Below are positions 17,231 through 25,523 of a stretch of DNA of 64,000 nt, piece by piece. Origin of the DNA: Micromonospora sp. WMMD812 (GTDB lineage: Bacteria > Actinomycetota > Actinomycetes > Mycobacteriales > Micromonosporaceae); assembly GCF_027497215.1 (NCBI RefSeq), contig NZ_CP114904.1, positions 2,564,001 to 2,628,000 on the forward strand. The letters run 5' to 3'. The position numbers were made by a program, and so were the translations under genes. How positions within the stretch are numbered: position 1 is the stretch's first letter; each line of letters opens with the position of its first letter. Under the pieces are notes generated by a model. The model was not told the DNA's origin and ran no database searches. It worked only from the letters and a program-made list of their open reading frames with translations.

Positions 17231-17530
17231 ATGGCCTACGGCTACTTCGCCTCGATGAGGACCAGGCCCGGCCGGCGGGCCGAGGTCGTCGCCATCCTGC
17301 TCGAGGGCGTCGACGGCCTACGCGCCGCGGGATGCAGCCTCTACGCCGTGGGCGCGTCGGAGACCGATCCCGACCTGATCCTGGTCAGCGAGATCTGGGA
17401 GTCCAAGGGCCACCACGACCGGTCGCTCCACCTGCCCGAGACGAAGGCGGCCATCGCCCGGGCGATGCCCCTGCTGACCGGGGAGTTCACCAACCAGGAG
17501 ATGACGGTGCTGGGCGGCCTCGGCGTCTAG
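17231..17530 (+). CDS. ABM-superfamily putative quinol monooxygenase
   Basis: A 99-residue single-domain protein of the antibiotic biosynthesis monooxygenase (ABM) ferredoxin-like fold, as in YgiN and ActVA-Orf6. Supporting features are the N-terminal strand MAYGYFASMRTRPGRRAEVVAILL, then CSLYAVGASETDPDLILVSEIWESK, and a helix with HHDRSLHLPETKAAIARAMPLL. Members oxidise quinols or polyketide-like aromatics without cofactor. GGAAGGACGCGCC precedes the ATG at 17231. No biosynthetic genes are adjacent. A long bidirectional hairpin follows. Confidence 0.8.
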   Translation: MAYGYFASMRTRPGRRAEVVAILLEGVDGLRAAGCSLYAVGASETDPDLILVSEIWESKGHHDRSLHLPETKAAIARAMPLLTGEFTNQEMTVLGGLGV

Positions 17531-17584
17531 GGCGTGCGTCGAAGTCCTCAGCCGGGCTGCGGCGAGCCCAGACGACGCACGCCC
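17530..17584. terminator. Compound bidirectional hairpin
   Basis: GGGCGTGCGTCG (17530-17541) pairs perfectly with CGACGCACGCCC (17573-17584), and the loop contains a second stem GGGCT/AGCCC (17554-17569). It lies between the convergent ABM and MerR genes. Confidence 0.6.
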
Positions 17585-17620
17585 TGGGCGGGCGCCGGAG
17601 CCCGGCGCACGCCGACCGGC

Positions 17621-18562
17621 CTACCCGACGTCGAGCCGGGCCCGCAGCGCCCGGACGCCCCAGTCGAGCACCGGCGTCAGGCTCTCCGTCCCCGGCCAGC
17701 CGTTGACCACCGAGAGCAGCCGCAGATACCGCTCGCGGCGCGGATCGGCGGCCGCCTCGAGCCGGGCCAGCAGCCGCGACGGCAGCTCCTCGTCGTCGGG
17801 GCGGCCGCAGACCCGCGCGTACCGCACCAGCACCGTCGCGACCACGGCGTCGGCCTCGGTGGAGACCGGATCGACGCCGGCCGCCAGCGCGGGCCCGACC
17901 TCGCTCCGCACCACGGCGACGGCGTCGGGGCGTACGCCGAGGTCGCCGTTCCGGGCCCGGTCGGCGGCGTGCTGCTCGGCCACCCGCCGCATCCGGGCCC
18001 GAAAGTCCGGGTCCTGGGACAGTTCGGCGAGTTCGATCCACGCCTCGACCTGCTCGCCTTCGGGGTCGTCGGGCAACTCCGGCGTCATCGAGCGCCTGAT
18101 CCCGTCGTACGCCGGGTCGGCGTCCACCCCCCCGAACGTGGTGTCGAGGAACTCGCCGATCAGGCGCCGGCGCTCGTTCTCGGAGAGCATGGCCAGCTTG
18201 TGCATCAGATTCATCTCCTCAGGGGTGGGTCCGCGCCGCGCGACGGCCGTCAGCACCGCACGCCGCAGCCGCAGGGTGCGGATCTGCACGGCGAGCGCCT
18301 CGGCGTGCGCCGCGGCGACCTCGGGCAGCCTGGCCCCCCGGTGCAGGACCCGCCGGACGGTGGGCAGGTCCAGACCGAGGTCACGCAGCGTCCGCACCAG
18401 GTCCAGCCGGGCGACGGCCTCGATCCCGTACCGGCGGTGGCCGGCCGGGGTGCGACCGCTCGGCGGCAGGATCCCCTGGTCGGAGTAGAAGCGGATCGCC
18501 TTGACCGTCAGGCCGGTCCGCCGGGCCAGGTCGCCGATCGAGTAGCGCGTGTCGCCGTCCAT
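17621..18562 (-). CDS. MerR-family regulator with long effector domain
   Basis: A 313-residue protein. The N-terminal winged helix reads YSIGDLARRTGLTVKAIRFYSDQGILPPSGRTPAGHRRYG, a canonical MerR DNA-binding domain, followed by the dimerisation coil LVRTLRDLGLDLPTVRRVL. The remaining 200 residues are helical and form an effector domain seen in actinobacterial MerR proteins; ligand unknown. There is no metal-binding Cys cluster, so it is not a metal sensor. It is divergent from a Gfo/Idh/MocA oxidoreductase across 202 bp that also hold a candidate tiny ORF. Confidence 0.88.
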   Translation of the reverse strand: MDGDTRYSIGDLARRTGLTVKAIRFYSDQGILPPSGRTPAGHRRYGIEAVARLDLVRTLRDLGLDLPTVRRVLHRGARLPEVAAAHAEALAVQIRTLRLRRAVLTAVARRGPTPEEMNLMHKLAMLSENERRRLIGEFLDTTFGGVDADPAYDGIRRSMTPELPDDPEGEQVEAWIELAELSQDPDFRARMRRVAEQHAADRARNGDLGVRPDAVAVVRSEVGPALAAGVDPVSTEADAVVATVLVRYARVCGRPDDEELPSRLLARLEAAADPRRERYLRLLSVVNGWPGTESLTPVLDWGVRALRARLDVG

Positions 18563-18635
18563 GCCGTCACCCTCGCCTCTCCCCCTACGGGAGATTCAAC
18601 CCTCCGCCCGACCGAGACCCACGGTCGGGAGTGTC

Positions 18636-18707
18636 ATGATCCACACCGTGATGATCACCACGATGATCTACGCCATGACGGCCTGCCGCCGCTGCGACGC
18701 GGCGTAG
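18636..18707 (+). CDS. Candidate 23-residue small ORF / leader peptide
   Basis: ATG at 18636, TAG at 18705-18707. It is preceded by GGGAG at 5-base spacing, a good ribosome binding site. The peptide is rich in Met, Ile and Thr (MIHTVMITTMIYAMTACRRC), unlike a random frame of this GC-rich DNA, and contains a CxxC. It lies upstream of the oxidoreductase gene at 18765. It could be a leader peptide, a small membrane peptide or chance. Confidence 0.35.
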   Translation: MIHTVMITTMIYAMTACRRCDAA

Positions 18708-18764
18708 ATTCGGTGGCACCGTGATCGGCTCATCGGGACGCCGGACCGGAGACGGGAGAGTGGC

Positions 18765-19847
18765 ATGGCGGGGACAGGGCAGGCGCCGTTGCGGGTCGGT
18801 CTGCTGGGCTACGGCCTGGCCGGTCGGGTCTTCCACGCGCCGCTGATCGCCGCGACGCCCGGCCTGCGCCTGCACGCGGTGGTGACCCGCGACCCGGAGC
18901 GGCGGCAGCAGGTCCGGCAGGACCACCCGGACGCGCGGCTGGTCGACGACGCGGACCTGCTGTGGCGGACGCCCGAGTCACTCGACCTCGTCGTCGTGGC
19001 GACGCCCAACCGGCTGCACGTGCCGATGGCCCGGGCGGCGGTGGCCGCCGGTCTGGCCGTGGTGATCGACAAGCCGCTCGCCCCCACCGCGGCCGAAGGT
19101 CGGGAGCTGGTGGACGAGGCGGCCCGTCGGGGTGTGCCGCTGACGACGTTCCAGAACCGTCGCTGGGACGGCGACTTCCTGACCGTCCGCCGCCTGATCG
19201 ACGAGGGCACGCTGGGACGGGTGACCCGGTTCGAGTCCCGCTTCGAGCGGTGGCGGCCGACGATCAAGCCGGGGTGGCGGGAGCGCGGCACGCCGGAGGA
19301 GGCCGGCGGCGGCCTCTTCGACCTGGGCGCCCACCTCATCGACCAGGCGGTGCAGCTACTCGGCCCGGTACGCAGCCTCTACGCCGAGGTGGACCGCCGT
19401 CGGCCGGGCGCGGAGGTGGACGACGACGCGTTCGTCGCGCTGACCCACACCGGCGGCGCCCGCTCCCACCTCTGGATGAGCGCGGTCACCCCGCAGCTCG
19501 GGCCCCGCCTGCGCGTCCTCGGCGACCGCGCCGGATACACGACGTACGGGTTGGACCCGCAGGAGGCGGCGCTGCGCGACGGCGGCCGACCGGGAGCCCC
19601 GGGCTGGGGCGAGGTCCCACCCGAGCAGTACGGCCGGCTCGGCACCGACGACGACCTGCGCCCGGTCCGCACCGAGCCCGGCCGCTACCAGAGCTTCTAC
19701 GAGCAGGTCGCGGCCGCGCTGCGCGGCGACGGCCCGATGCCGGTCGACCCCCGCGACGCGGCCGACACGGTCGCGCTCATCGAACTGGCGCACCGCTCCG
19801 CCGTGGAGGGCGCGGTGCTTCCCGTGCCGCCGACCCCGGCGCGCTGA
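18765..19847 (+). CDS. Gfo/Idh/MocA-family NAD(P)-dependent oxidoreductase
   Basis: A 360-residue protein. The N-terminal Rossmann fold begins LRVGLLGYGLAGRVFHAPLI (GxGxxG-like), and DLVVVATPNRLHVPMARAA and the EKP-like VIDKPLAPTAAEG lie where expected for the family's catalytic lysine region. GGLFDLGAHLIDQAVQLLG matches the conserved 'D.G.H..D' helix with the active-site His. Family members oxidise sugars, inositols or their derivatives. GGGAGAGTGGC precedes the ATG. It is divergent from MerR, which may regulate it; the substrate is unknown. Confidence 0.9.
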   Translation: MAGTGQAPLRVGLLGYGLAGRVFHAPLIAATPGLRLHAVVTRDPERRQQVRQDHPDARLVDDADLLWRTPESLDLVVVATPNRLHVPMARAAVAAGLAVVIDKPLAPTAAEGRELVDEAARRGVPLTTFQNRRWDGDFLTVRRLIDEGTLGRVTRFESRFERWRPTIKPGWRERGTPEEAGGGLFDLGAHLIDQAVQLLGPVRSLYAEVDRRRPGAEVDDDAFVALTHTGGARSHLWMSAVTPQLGPRLRVLGDRAGYTTYGLDPQEAALRDGGRPGAPGWGEVPPEQYGRLGTDDDLRPVRTEPGRYQSFYEQVAAALRGDGPMPVDPRDAADTVALIELAHRSAVEGAVLPVPPTPAR

Positions 19848-19911
19848 CCCCGGTCGTGCCCGGCCCCGGGTTACCGTGCCGGGTACGTGGCGACGAGCCG
19901 GAGGGGGCCCG

Positions 19912-20685
19912 GTGACGATCGGGGCGCAGCCCGCACGACCGGCGGTCGGCCGCCCGGTGCCGCAAGCCGGTCACCACCACCTCGCGACCGCCGACCGGTG
20001 GCAGCCGCCGCTGGACTACTACGTGGTCGTCGGGCCGGGCCCGGGCCGGCGGACGGTCGAGGCGATCGTGGTCGAGGATTTCGTCCGCGCCGCCGACGGG
20101 ACGACGGTGGGCCTGCGCAGCGCGGGATGGACGCCCTCGGAGGCCCGCTGGTGGAGTTCCGCGGCCTACAGCCGGGCGATGCGGAGCGATCCTGAGCTGC
20201 GCGGTCGGTTGGTCCCGGTCGACCGGGACGGCGCCGATGCCGTCCATCGCCGGATCGGCGGCGGACCGTTGCCGGGCGAGCCGATGCTGCGTACGCGCTT
20301 CCACGACGACCAGGCCTTCCCGACCACGACGCCGCTGCTGTTCGGTTCCGCCGCCGCCCCCGACGGATGCCGGGAGCGGCGGGTCTACCGGGTGCTGTTC
20401 GCCGGGGACCTGCCCGCGGAGCGGTTGGCGGGGCTGACCGCCCGCTGGCAACCGGCCGGGGGGCAGCACGCCGCCGACGGGTCGCCCACCGCTCGTCGGC
20501 GCGTCGGCGCGGACCGCTACGAGTGGACGGTGCGCCGGGTCGGCCGGGGGCTCGCCTGGTCGCTCGACCTGACGGCACTGCTGGCGACCGACGCCGACCA
20601 CTCGGTCGGGCCGCTCCTGCACGAGCTGACCTCGGTCGTACGGCTGTGCGGGCTCGTGCCCGTGACGACCGAACGGTTCGCCTGA
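19912..20685 (+). CDS. Hypothetical protein, 257 residues
   Basis: I do not recognise this protein. It starts at GTG 19912 with a strong GGAGGGGG site. It has no signal peptide, no transmembrane helix and few cysteines. Readable features are a WQPPLDYYVVVGPGPGRRTVEAIVVEDF strand pair, a WTPSEARWWSSAAYSRAMRSDP helix that suggests a charge/aromatic surface, and a C-terminal region ending LCGLVPVTTERFA. Codon use is normal for the genome. It follows the oxidoreductase by 64 bases on the same strand and may be cotranscribed with it. Confidence 0.7.
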   Translation: MTIGAQPARPAVGRPVPQAGHHHLATADRWQPPLDYYVVVGPGPGRRTVEAIVVEDFVRAADGTTVGLRSAGWTPSEARWWSSAAYSRAMRSDPELRGRLVPVDRDGADAVHRRIGGGPLPGEPMLRTRFHDDQAFPTTTPLLFGSAAAPDGCRERRVYRVLFAGDLPAERLAGLTARWQPAGGQHAADGSPTARRRVGADRYEWTVRRVGRGLAWSLDLTALLATDADHSVGPLLHELTSVVRLCGLVPVTTERFA

Positions 20686-20700
20686 CCGGCGTTCGGCGGC

Positions 20701-21081
20701 TCAGGAGGTGAAGGAATACGGGCCGAGGCGGCCCCAGAGGATCACCGCGGACAGCACGAGGAGCACGATGTTGGCCACGAGCCCCGGGTACTCCTTGCGG
20801 CGGGCGTGGATGACGACCGCGCCGATCATGATCAACACCAGGCCGAGCGCGGCGAGCGGCACCAGCACGGGTGCGATGTCGAGCACGGCCGGCAGGATCA
20901 GCCCGACGGCGGCGAGCACCTCCAGCGCGCCGATGAGCTTCACGGTGCCCGCGCTCCACGTCTCCGCCCACCCCAACCCGGAGGCGACCAGCTTCTCCTT
21001 CGGCCGCGTCACCTTCATCAGACCGACGCCGAGGAAGACGACGGCCAGCAGGGCCGCGACGATCCACAAGACGATGTTCAT
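20701..21081 (-). CDS. DoxX-like small membrane protein
   Basis: A 126-residue protein with four hydrophobic helices, the DoxX/DoxD-like family (FLGVGLMKVTRPKEKL near the start, then KLIGALEVLAAVGLILPAVL). Family members are small quinone-linked or redox-associated membrane proteins with poorly defined function. ATG 21081 is chosen because GGGAG lies upstream; a GTG 12 bases earlier is possible. It is divergent from a MarR regulator, and the gap contains three related operator-like sites, so expression is probably repressed until a ligand or oxidant acts on MarR. Confidence 0.82.
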   Translation of the reverse strand: MNIVLWIVAALLAVVFLGVGLMKVTRPKEKLVASGLGWAETWSAGTVKLIGALEVLAAVGLILPAVLDIAPVLVPLAALGLVLIMIGAVVIHARRKEYPGLVANIVLLVLSAVILWGRLGPYSFTS

Positions 21082-21102
21082 GGGGGCTCCCACCCTGTTG
21101 TC

Positions 21103-21118
21103 ACTTCAAGCGTGAAGC
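21103..21118. promoter_or_regulatory. MarR operator site 1
   Basis: ACTTCA-AGCG-TGAAGC, one mismatch from the palindrome ACTTCA-N4-TGAAGT that is perfect at site 3. It lies 22 bp upstream of the doxX start. Confidence 0.6.
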
Positions 21119-21132
21119 GCAACGTACGCCGC

Positions 21133-21156
21133 GATCACTTCAAGCTGCAAGTGATC
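21133..21156. promoter_or_regulatory. MarR operator site 2
   Basis: GATCACTT (21133-21140) and AAGTGATC (21149-21156) are perfect 8-bp arms around CAAGCTGC. It contains ACTTCA-N4-GCAAGT, a two-mismatch copy of the same motif, centred 34 bp from site 1. Confidence 0.65.
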
Positions 21157-21169
21157 AGCGGCGTGGGTC

Positions 21170-21185
21170 ACTTCAGCCGTGAAGT
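21170..21185. promoter_or_regulatory. MarR operator site 3
   Basis: ACTTCA-GCCG-TGAAGT, a perfect 6-bp-arm palindrome 12 bp before the marR ATG and centred 33 bp from site 2. The regular spacing suggests side-by-side dimers on one face of the helix. Confidence 0.7.
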
Positions 21186-21197
21186 TATGCTGGGCGG

Positions 21198-21722
21198 ATG
21201 GAGACGCCGCAGGAACCGCGCTGGCTGGACGCCGAGGAGAGGGAGACCTGGCTGTCCCTGCTCAGCGTCCTGATCCGGATGCCCGCCGCGCTCGACGCCC
21301 AGTTGCAGCGCGACGCCGGCATCAGCCACTTCGAGTACCAGGTCCTGGCCGGGCTGTCCGAGTCTTCGGGCCGCACGCTGCGGATGAGTGAGCTGGCGGT
21401 GCTGGCCGAGGGGTCGCTCTCCCGGCTGTCACAGGTGGTCGGCCGGCTGGAACGGCGCGGCTGGGTACGGCGTACCCCCGACCCGACCGACGGCCGCTAC
21501 ACGCTCGCGGTCCTCACCGACGAGGGCTGGGCGAAGGTGGTCGAGACCGCCCCCGGGCACGTGGCGGCGGTCCGCCACCTCGTCTTCGACCCGCTGACCA
21601 AGGCCCAGCAGCGCCAGCTCCGCGAGATCGGCAACCGGGTGATGCGGGCCGTCGACCCCGACGGCCAGTGCCCCGGCGGCCGCACCGCCCACTGGGCCCC
21701 TCCGTCCGCGCGGAAGGCGTGA
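21198..21722 (+). CDS. MarR-family regulator
   Basis: A 174-residue MarR protein. The winged helix contains RMSELAVLAEGSLSRLSQVVGRLERRGWVRRTPDPTDGRYTLAVLTDEG, the canonical MarR DNA-binding core with the wing RRTPDPTDGRY. Helices on each side form the dimer interface; the ligand is unknown and there is a single Cys near the C-terminus. It is divergent from a DoxX-like gene, and three copies of ACTTCA-N4-TGAAGT-like sites fill the gap. Autoregulation and repression of doxX are the natural inference. Confidence 0.9.
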   Translation: METPQEPRWLDAEERETWLSLLSVLIRMPAALDAQLQRDAGISHFEYQVLAGLSESSGRTLRMSELAVLAEGSLSRLSQVVGRLERRGWVRRTPDPTDGRYTLAVLTDEGWAKVVETAPGHVAAVRHLVFDPLTKAQQRQLREIGNRVMRAVDPDGQCPGGRTAHWAPPSARKA

Positions 21723-21820
21723 CGCCGATCGTCGATTCAGCGCGCTACGGCGCGCACGACCGGTTCCTGCCGGAGGCGCGGCGCGCCCGGACCCCGGCGG
21801 ACGCCCGAAGGGCGATCGGC

Positions 21821-23449
21821 TCAGACCGTGTCCTCCTCGGTCAGCGCGGGTCCGGCGGCGGCCGGTAGCAGGTGGCGCACCTCCGGCTCACCCTCGGCGA
21901 GGCCGCGGGCGCGCTCCTCCGCCTCCCGGTCGGCGCCCGTCAGCCGGCCGCCGTGCTGGCGCAGGTGCTCGTCCCAGGAGGGCACCAGGTAGACCTCGAC
22001 GAAGCGGTCCGGCACCTCCCCCTCCCGGAACAGCCCCCAGCGCATCGCGCCGGTACGCTGCCGCGACCCGCGCACCAGGTCCATCGCGTCCAGGAACGCC
22101 CTCTCCCGTTCCCGCCGGACGGCGTAGGTGACCACCACCAGCACCGGCCCCACCCGCGGATCCGGCTCGTGCGCCAGTTGCAGCCGGGGCCAGTAGGTCG
22201 CCGGGTCCTTGTTCACACCGCGCAGGTCGGGCAGCGGCCAGATCTGCGAGGTCACCGAGCCGACCAGCATCAACCCGCCCGCCACGACCAGCGCGTCGAC
22301 AAGCCCGGCGACGTCGGCCAACACACCCCAGGCGAACGCGCCCACCGCCTGGCCGCCCGCGAAGACCACCTGGTAGACGGCGAGGCCCCGGGCGCGTACC
22401 CAGCCGGGCAGGAAGAGCTGCATCTCCGCGTTGACGTTGGCGAGGACGATCACCCAGGACAGGCCGGCCGGCAGCAGGGCGCCGAGCACGACCGGAACGG
22501 CCCGGACCGTCGCCACGACGATCAGCGCCGCGCCGAACAGCACGCCGGCCACCAGCAGGAACTGGTTCGCGGTGAGCCGGGTACGCACCCACGGCAGCAG
22601 TACGCCGCCCAGGATCGCGCCGATGCCGAGGGCGGCCAGCAACAGGCCGTACCCGCTGGAGCCGAGGCCGAGCCGCCGGTGGGCGACCAGCGGCAGCAGC
22701 GCCCACAGGGCGCTGCCCGGCACGAGGAACACCAGCGCCCGCCGGAGCAGCCGGCGGACGATCGGGGAGTGCCGGACGTAGCGGCCGCCGGCCCGCAGCG
22801 CGGCGGTGAACCGTTCCGGCACCTCGACCGCCCGGGCGCGCGCCGGCCGCCACCGCCACAGCGTGAGCGCGAAGACCAGGAAGGCCAGGGCGTTGAGCCC
22901 GAAGACCGGGGCCGGCCCGGACCGCGAGATCAGCACGCCGGCCACGGCCGGCCCGACGGCCCGCGCCACGTTGACGCTGATCGAGCCCAGCGCGGACGCC
23001 GCCCGCAGCTGGTCCTTCGGGACCAGCTCGGGAATCACCGCCGCCCAGGCCGGCAGGGTGAGCGCCTGCCCCACGCCGAAGGCGAAGGTGAGCGTCAGCA
23101 GCAGCGCCGGCGGCATCCGGCCGGCGGCGGTGAGCAGGGTCAGGCCGACCGCCACCACGACCAGGAAAAGCTGCACCGAGACCAGCAGGTGCCGACGGTC
23201 GAACGTGTCGGCCAGGGCGCCGGCCGGCAACGCCAGCAGCAGCACGGGCAGCAGGCTGGCGGTCTGGACCAGGGCGACCAGGGTCGACGCGTTCGGCTCG
23301 TTGATCAGCAGCCACTGGGCGCCGACCGTCTGCATCCAGGTCCCGATGTTGGCGGCGAGCAGGGCCAGCCACAGGTTCCGGTACACCGCGGTCCGCAGCG
23401 GCGACCACGCCGAGACCGGACGCTCGGCGATGTCACCGCCGGCGGTCAC
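21821..23449 (-). CDS. MFS exporter (transmembrane secretion effector type, EntS-like) with soluble C-terminal domain
   Basis: A 542-residue protein. The first 410 residues are a 12-helix MFS transporter of the MFS_3/EntS type (PLRTAVYRNLWLALLAANIGTWMQTVGAQWLL is diagnostic; GALADTFDRRHLL is the motif-A loop). About 120 further soluble residues (VLVVVTYAVRRERERAFLDAMDLVRGSRQRTGA, then FVEVYLVPSWDEHLRQH) look like an ABM-type fold fused to the transporter, as in other actinobacterial members. The GTG start at 23449 overlaps the SDR stop as GTGA, so translation is coupled. Together they form an SDR-exporter unit; substrate unknown. Confidence 0.85.
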   Translation of the reverse strand: MTAGGDIAERPVSAWSPLRTAVYRNLWLALLAANIGTWMQTVGAQWLLINEPNASTLVALVQTASLLPVLLLALPAGALADTFDRRHLLVSVQLFLVVVAVGLTLLTAAGRMPPALLLTLTFAFGVGQALTLPAWAAVIPELVPKDQLRAASALGSISVNVARAVGPAVAGVLISRSGPAPVFGLNALAFLVFALTLWRWRPARARAVEVPERFTAALRAGGRYVRHSPIVRRLLRRALVFLVPGSALWALLPLVAHRRLGLGSSGYGLLLAALGIGAILGGVLLPWVRTRLTANQFLLVAGVLFGAALIVVATVRAVPVVLGALLPAGLSWVIVLANVNAEMQLFLPGWVRARGLAVYQVVFAGGQAVGAFAWGVLADVAGLVDALVVAGGLMLVGSVTSQIWPLPDLRGVNKDPATYWPRLQLAHEPDPRVGPVLVVVTYAVRRERERAFLDAMDLVRGSRQRTGAMRWGLFREGEVPDRFVEVYLVPSWDEHLRQHGGRLTGADREAEERARGLAEGEPEVRHLLPAAAGPALTEEDTV

Positions 23450-24141
23450 CACCGCCCGTCCGCGCGCAGCACGCGCTCGCCGGACACGTACAGGTCGTCG
23501 GGGGCGAGCCGGACCAGCCGGACGACCTCGGTGGCGACCTGTTCGGGCAGCGCGTACACCTCGTCGAGGAAGTCGTCGCCGACCCGCTCCTGAAGCCGCG
23601 TCGGCATCGGCCCGGGATGCAGCTGCATCACCTTGACCCGGTTGCTGTGCTGCGCCTCGGCCAGCGACTCGACCAGGCTGCTCCCGTAGCTCTTGGTGGC
23701 CCGGTAGACGGGGATGCCCGGGCGCGGCTTCGTCACCGCCATCGCCCCGACGTACACCACGTTGCCGAACCCCTGCCGGTGCATGTGGTCGAGCGCTTCC
23801 TTGAACACATACGTCGTGCCCAGCGCGTTGACCTCGACGGCCCGCCGGATGCGTTCCGAGGAGAGGTCGGCCAGGTCGCCGCCGATCCACATCGAGGCGC
23901 AGGCCGCCACCCCGTCGATCGTGCCGTACCGGTCCACCACCCGGGCGAAGGCGTCCCGCACCTGCTCGTAGGAGGACGTGTCGCAGACCGTGCCGTCGCA
24001 GCCCACCTCGTCGGCCGTGGCGGCGACCTCGTCCGGCACGTCGCCCAGCACGACGACGCGGTCCTCGTCGACGAGCAGCCGGGCGACCGCCAGGCCGAGC
24101 CCGCTGGTCCCACCGACCACCACGAACGTCCTGGCTCCCAT
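23446..24141 (-). CDS. SDR-family protein with altered catalytic Ser (possibly atypical oxidoreductase)
   Basis: A 231-residue short-chain dehydrogenase/reductase. The nucleotide-binding motif GGTSGLGLAVA is intact, as are the YRATK catalytic Tyr and Lys. The usual active-site Ser, 13 residues before the Tyr, is Ala (VGAMAVTKPRPGIPVY), and the NNAG motif is replaced by ACAS. A nearby Thr cannot be assumed to replace Ser. The protein may bind cofactor without normal turnover or use a different mechanism. GGAGGGGC precedes the ATG at 24139-24141. It is translationally coupled to the downstream MFS exporter. Confidence 0.8.
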   Translation of the reverse strand: MGARTFVVVGGTSGLGLAVARLLVDEDRVVVLGDVPDEVAATADEVGCDGTVCDTSSYEQVRDAFARVVDRYGTIDGVAACASMWIGGDLADLSSERIRRAVEVNALGTTYVFKEALDHMHRQGFGNVVYVGAMAVTKPRPGIPVYRATKSYGSSLVESLAEAQHSNRVKVMQLHPGPMPTRLQERVGDDFLDEVYALPEQVATEVVRLVRLAPDDLYVSGERVLRADGRW

Positions 24142-24290
24142 GCCCCTCCAGCCGTCACCCACCGGAACGCTGGTGGCTTCCCGCTCCGGCCGCCTCCACA
24201 CCCCGCCGTCGGCCCTGGTCAACCGCCCGAGCTGGCCTGCGGGCGGCCGGCCCGGGTACGGCCCGGAGGCGACGGAGCGGGACAGGGTGG

Positions 24291-25421
24291 TCAGCCGGGG
24301 CGGAACCGGCCGAAGGCGTGGCGGATCATCCCGTTCGCCTCCTCCTGCTCGATCCCGGTGGACACGATCAGGTCGCTCGCCGCCGTACGGACCTGAGCGA
24401 CCACCACCGCGCCGGAGAACCCCACCCCCTCCCGGTACGCGCGGCCCGCCGCCGCCACCGCCCGGAGCGCCTGCTCCCGCGCCTCGTCCGGCTCGTCCGC
24501 GGTGGTGAACTCGCGGCGGAGCACCCGCACCGCGCCGGCCAGCGCGGCGACCGCCTCCGGCATGGCGTCGGGTACCGGCTCGCCGTCCTCGATGAGGGTC
24601 ACCGTCCGGCGGATCAGGGTGCCGCTGTTGCGCATCGCCCGGTCGACCGGCTCCACCGCGCGCGCGTACCGGCCCACCGGGCCGCCCTCCCGGCTCTCCC
24701 AGCGGACCAGCGACAGCGTGCTCGCCTCCTTCGCGGCCTGCGCCGCCTCGGTGAACGCCCCCATCTCCTGCTTGTTGTCGCGCAGCCGGTCGAGGGCCGC
24801 CTGCGCCGCCGGGGCGTCCCGCCGTCGAAGGGCCTCCGCGGTGACGTCCAACTGCTCGATGAGCAGGTTCAGCGCCGGCGTGGCCGCCCGGTTGACCACC
24901 CGCAGCGGGTTCAGCGGCAGCAACACCGCGGTGACCACCAGCGACACCGCGCCCCCGATGAGCGCGGCGATGAACCGGGGAACCTCCAGGTTCGCCACGG
25001 TGGGGCTGAGCGTGCCGACGAGCACGGCGGTCGCCGCCGCCTGGACCATCACGGCCGGGCTGCCACCGAGCAGCACGGCCACCACGATCGACAGCACCAC
25101 GATCAGGCCGAGCTGCCACGGCCCGGTCCCGACCAGGTAGATCAGCAGGTCGCCGATCAGCACGCCGACCGACACCCCGATGACCAACTCGATGGTGCGA
25201 CGCAGCCGCTGACCCACCGACGCGGCCAGGGCGATCACCGCGGAGACGGGCGCGAACACCGGCTTCGGGATGTGCAGCAGGTCGCCCGCGACCCACCAGG
25301 ACAGCGCGGCGGCCAGCCCGGCCTGCACGGCCAGGATGCCGCCGGCGCGCACCCGGCGCAGCCGGTCCCGCAGTGCGCTGGTCGAGAGGAGGCGGCGCAG
25401 TCGCGCCAGGACGGGCTCCAT
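24291..25421 (-). CDS. FUSC-family (aromatic acid exporter-like) membrane protein
   Basis: About 376 residues. Six hydrophobic helices in the N-terminal half include ALSWWVAGDLLHIPKPVFAPVSAVIALAAS, the signature of the FUSC/ArAE family, followed by RTIELVIGVSVGVLIGDLLIY. The C-terminal half is cytoplasmic and helical with many Glu, Arg and Ala, probably a coiled region. Members include aromatic acid exporters and fusaric acid resistance pumps. The start is uncertain: ATG 25421 has no clear binding site, and GTG 25472 would add 17 residues. It lies alone between the SDR pair and ctaD. Confidence 0.82.
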   Translation of the reverse strand: MEPVLARLRRLLSTSALRDRLRRVRAGGILAVQAGLAAALSWWVAGDLLHIPKPVFAPVSAVIALAASVGQRLRRTIELVIGVSVGVLIGDLLIYLVGTGPWQLGLIVVLSIVVAVLLGGSPAVMVQAAATAVLVGTLSPTVANLEVPRFIAALIGGAVSLVVTAVLLPLNPLRVVNRAATPALNLLIEQLDVTAEALRRRDAPAAQAALDRLRDNKQEMGAFTEAAQAAKEASTLSLVRWESREGGPVGRYARAVEPVDRAMRNSGTLIRRTVTLIEDGEPVPDAMPEAVAALAGAVRVLRREFTTADEPDEAREQALRAVAAAGRAYREGVGFSGAVVVAQVRTAASDLIVSTGIEQEEANGMIRHAFGRFRPG

Positions 25422-25523
25422 GGCGGCACGAGCCGGCCCGTCGCCTCTTTCCCGCCCTCCGGCCTCGACCACGGCCGCGCCTACCCGGTGACGTGCGGAT
25501 GAATCATCACGCCACCGGCGGCC

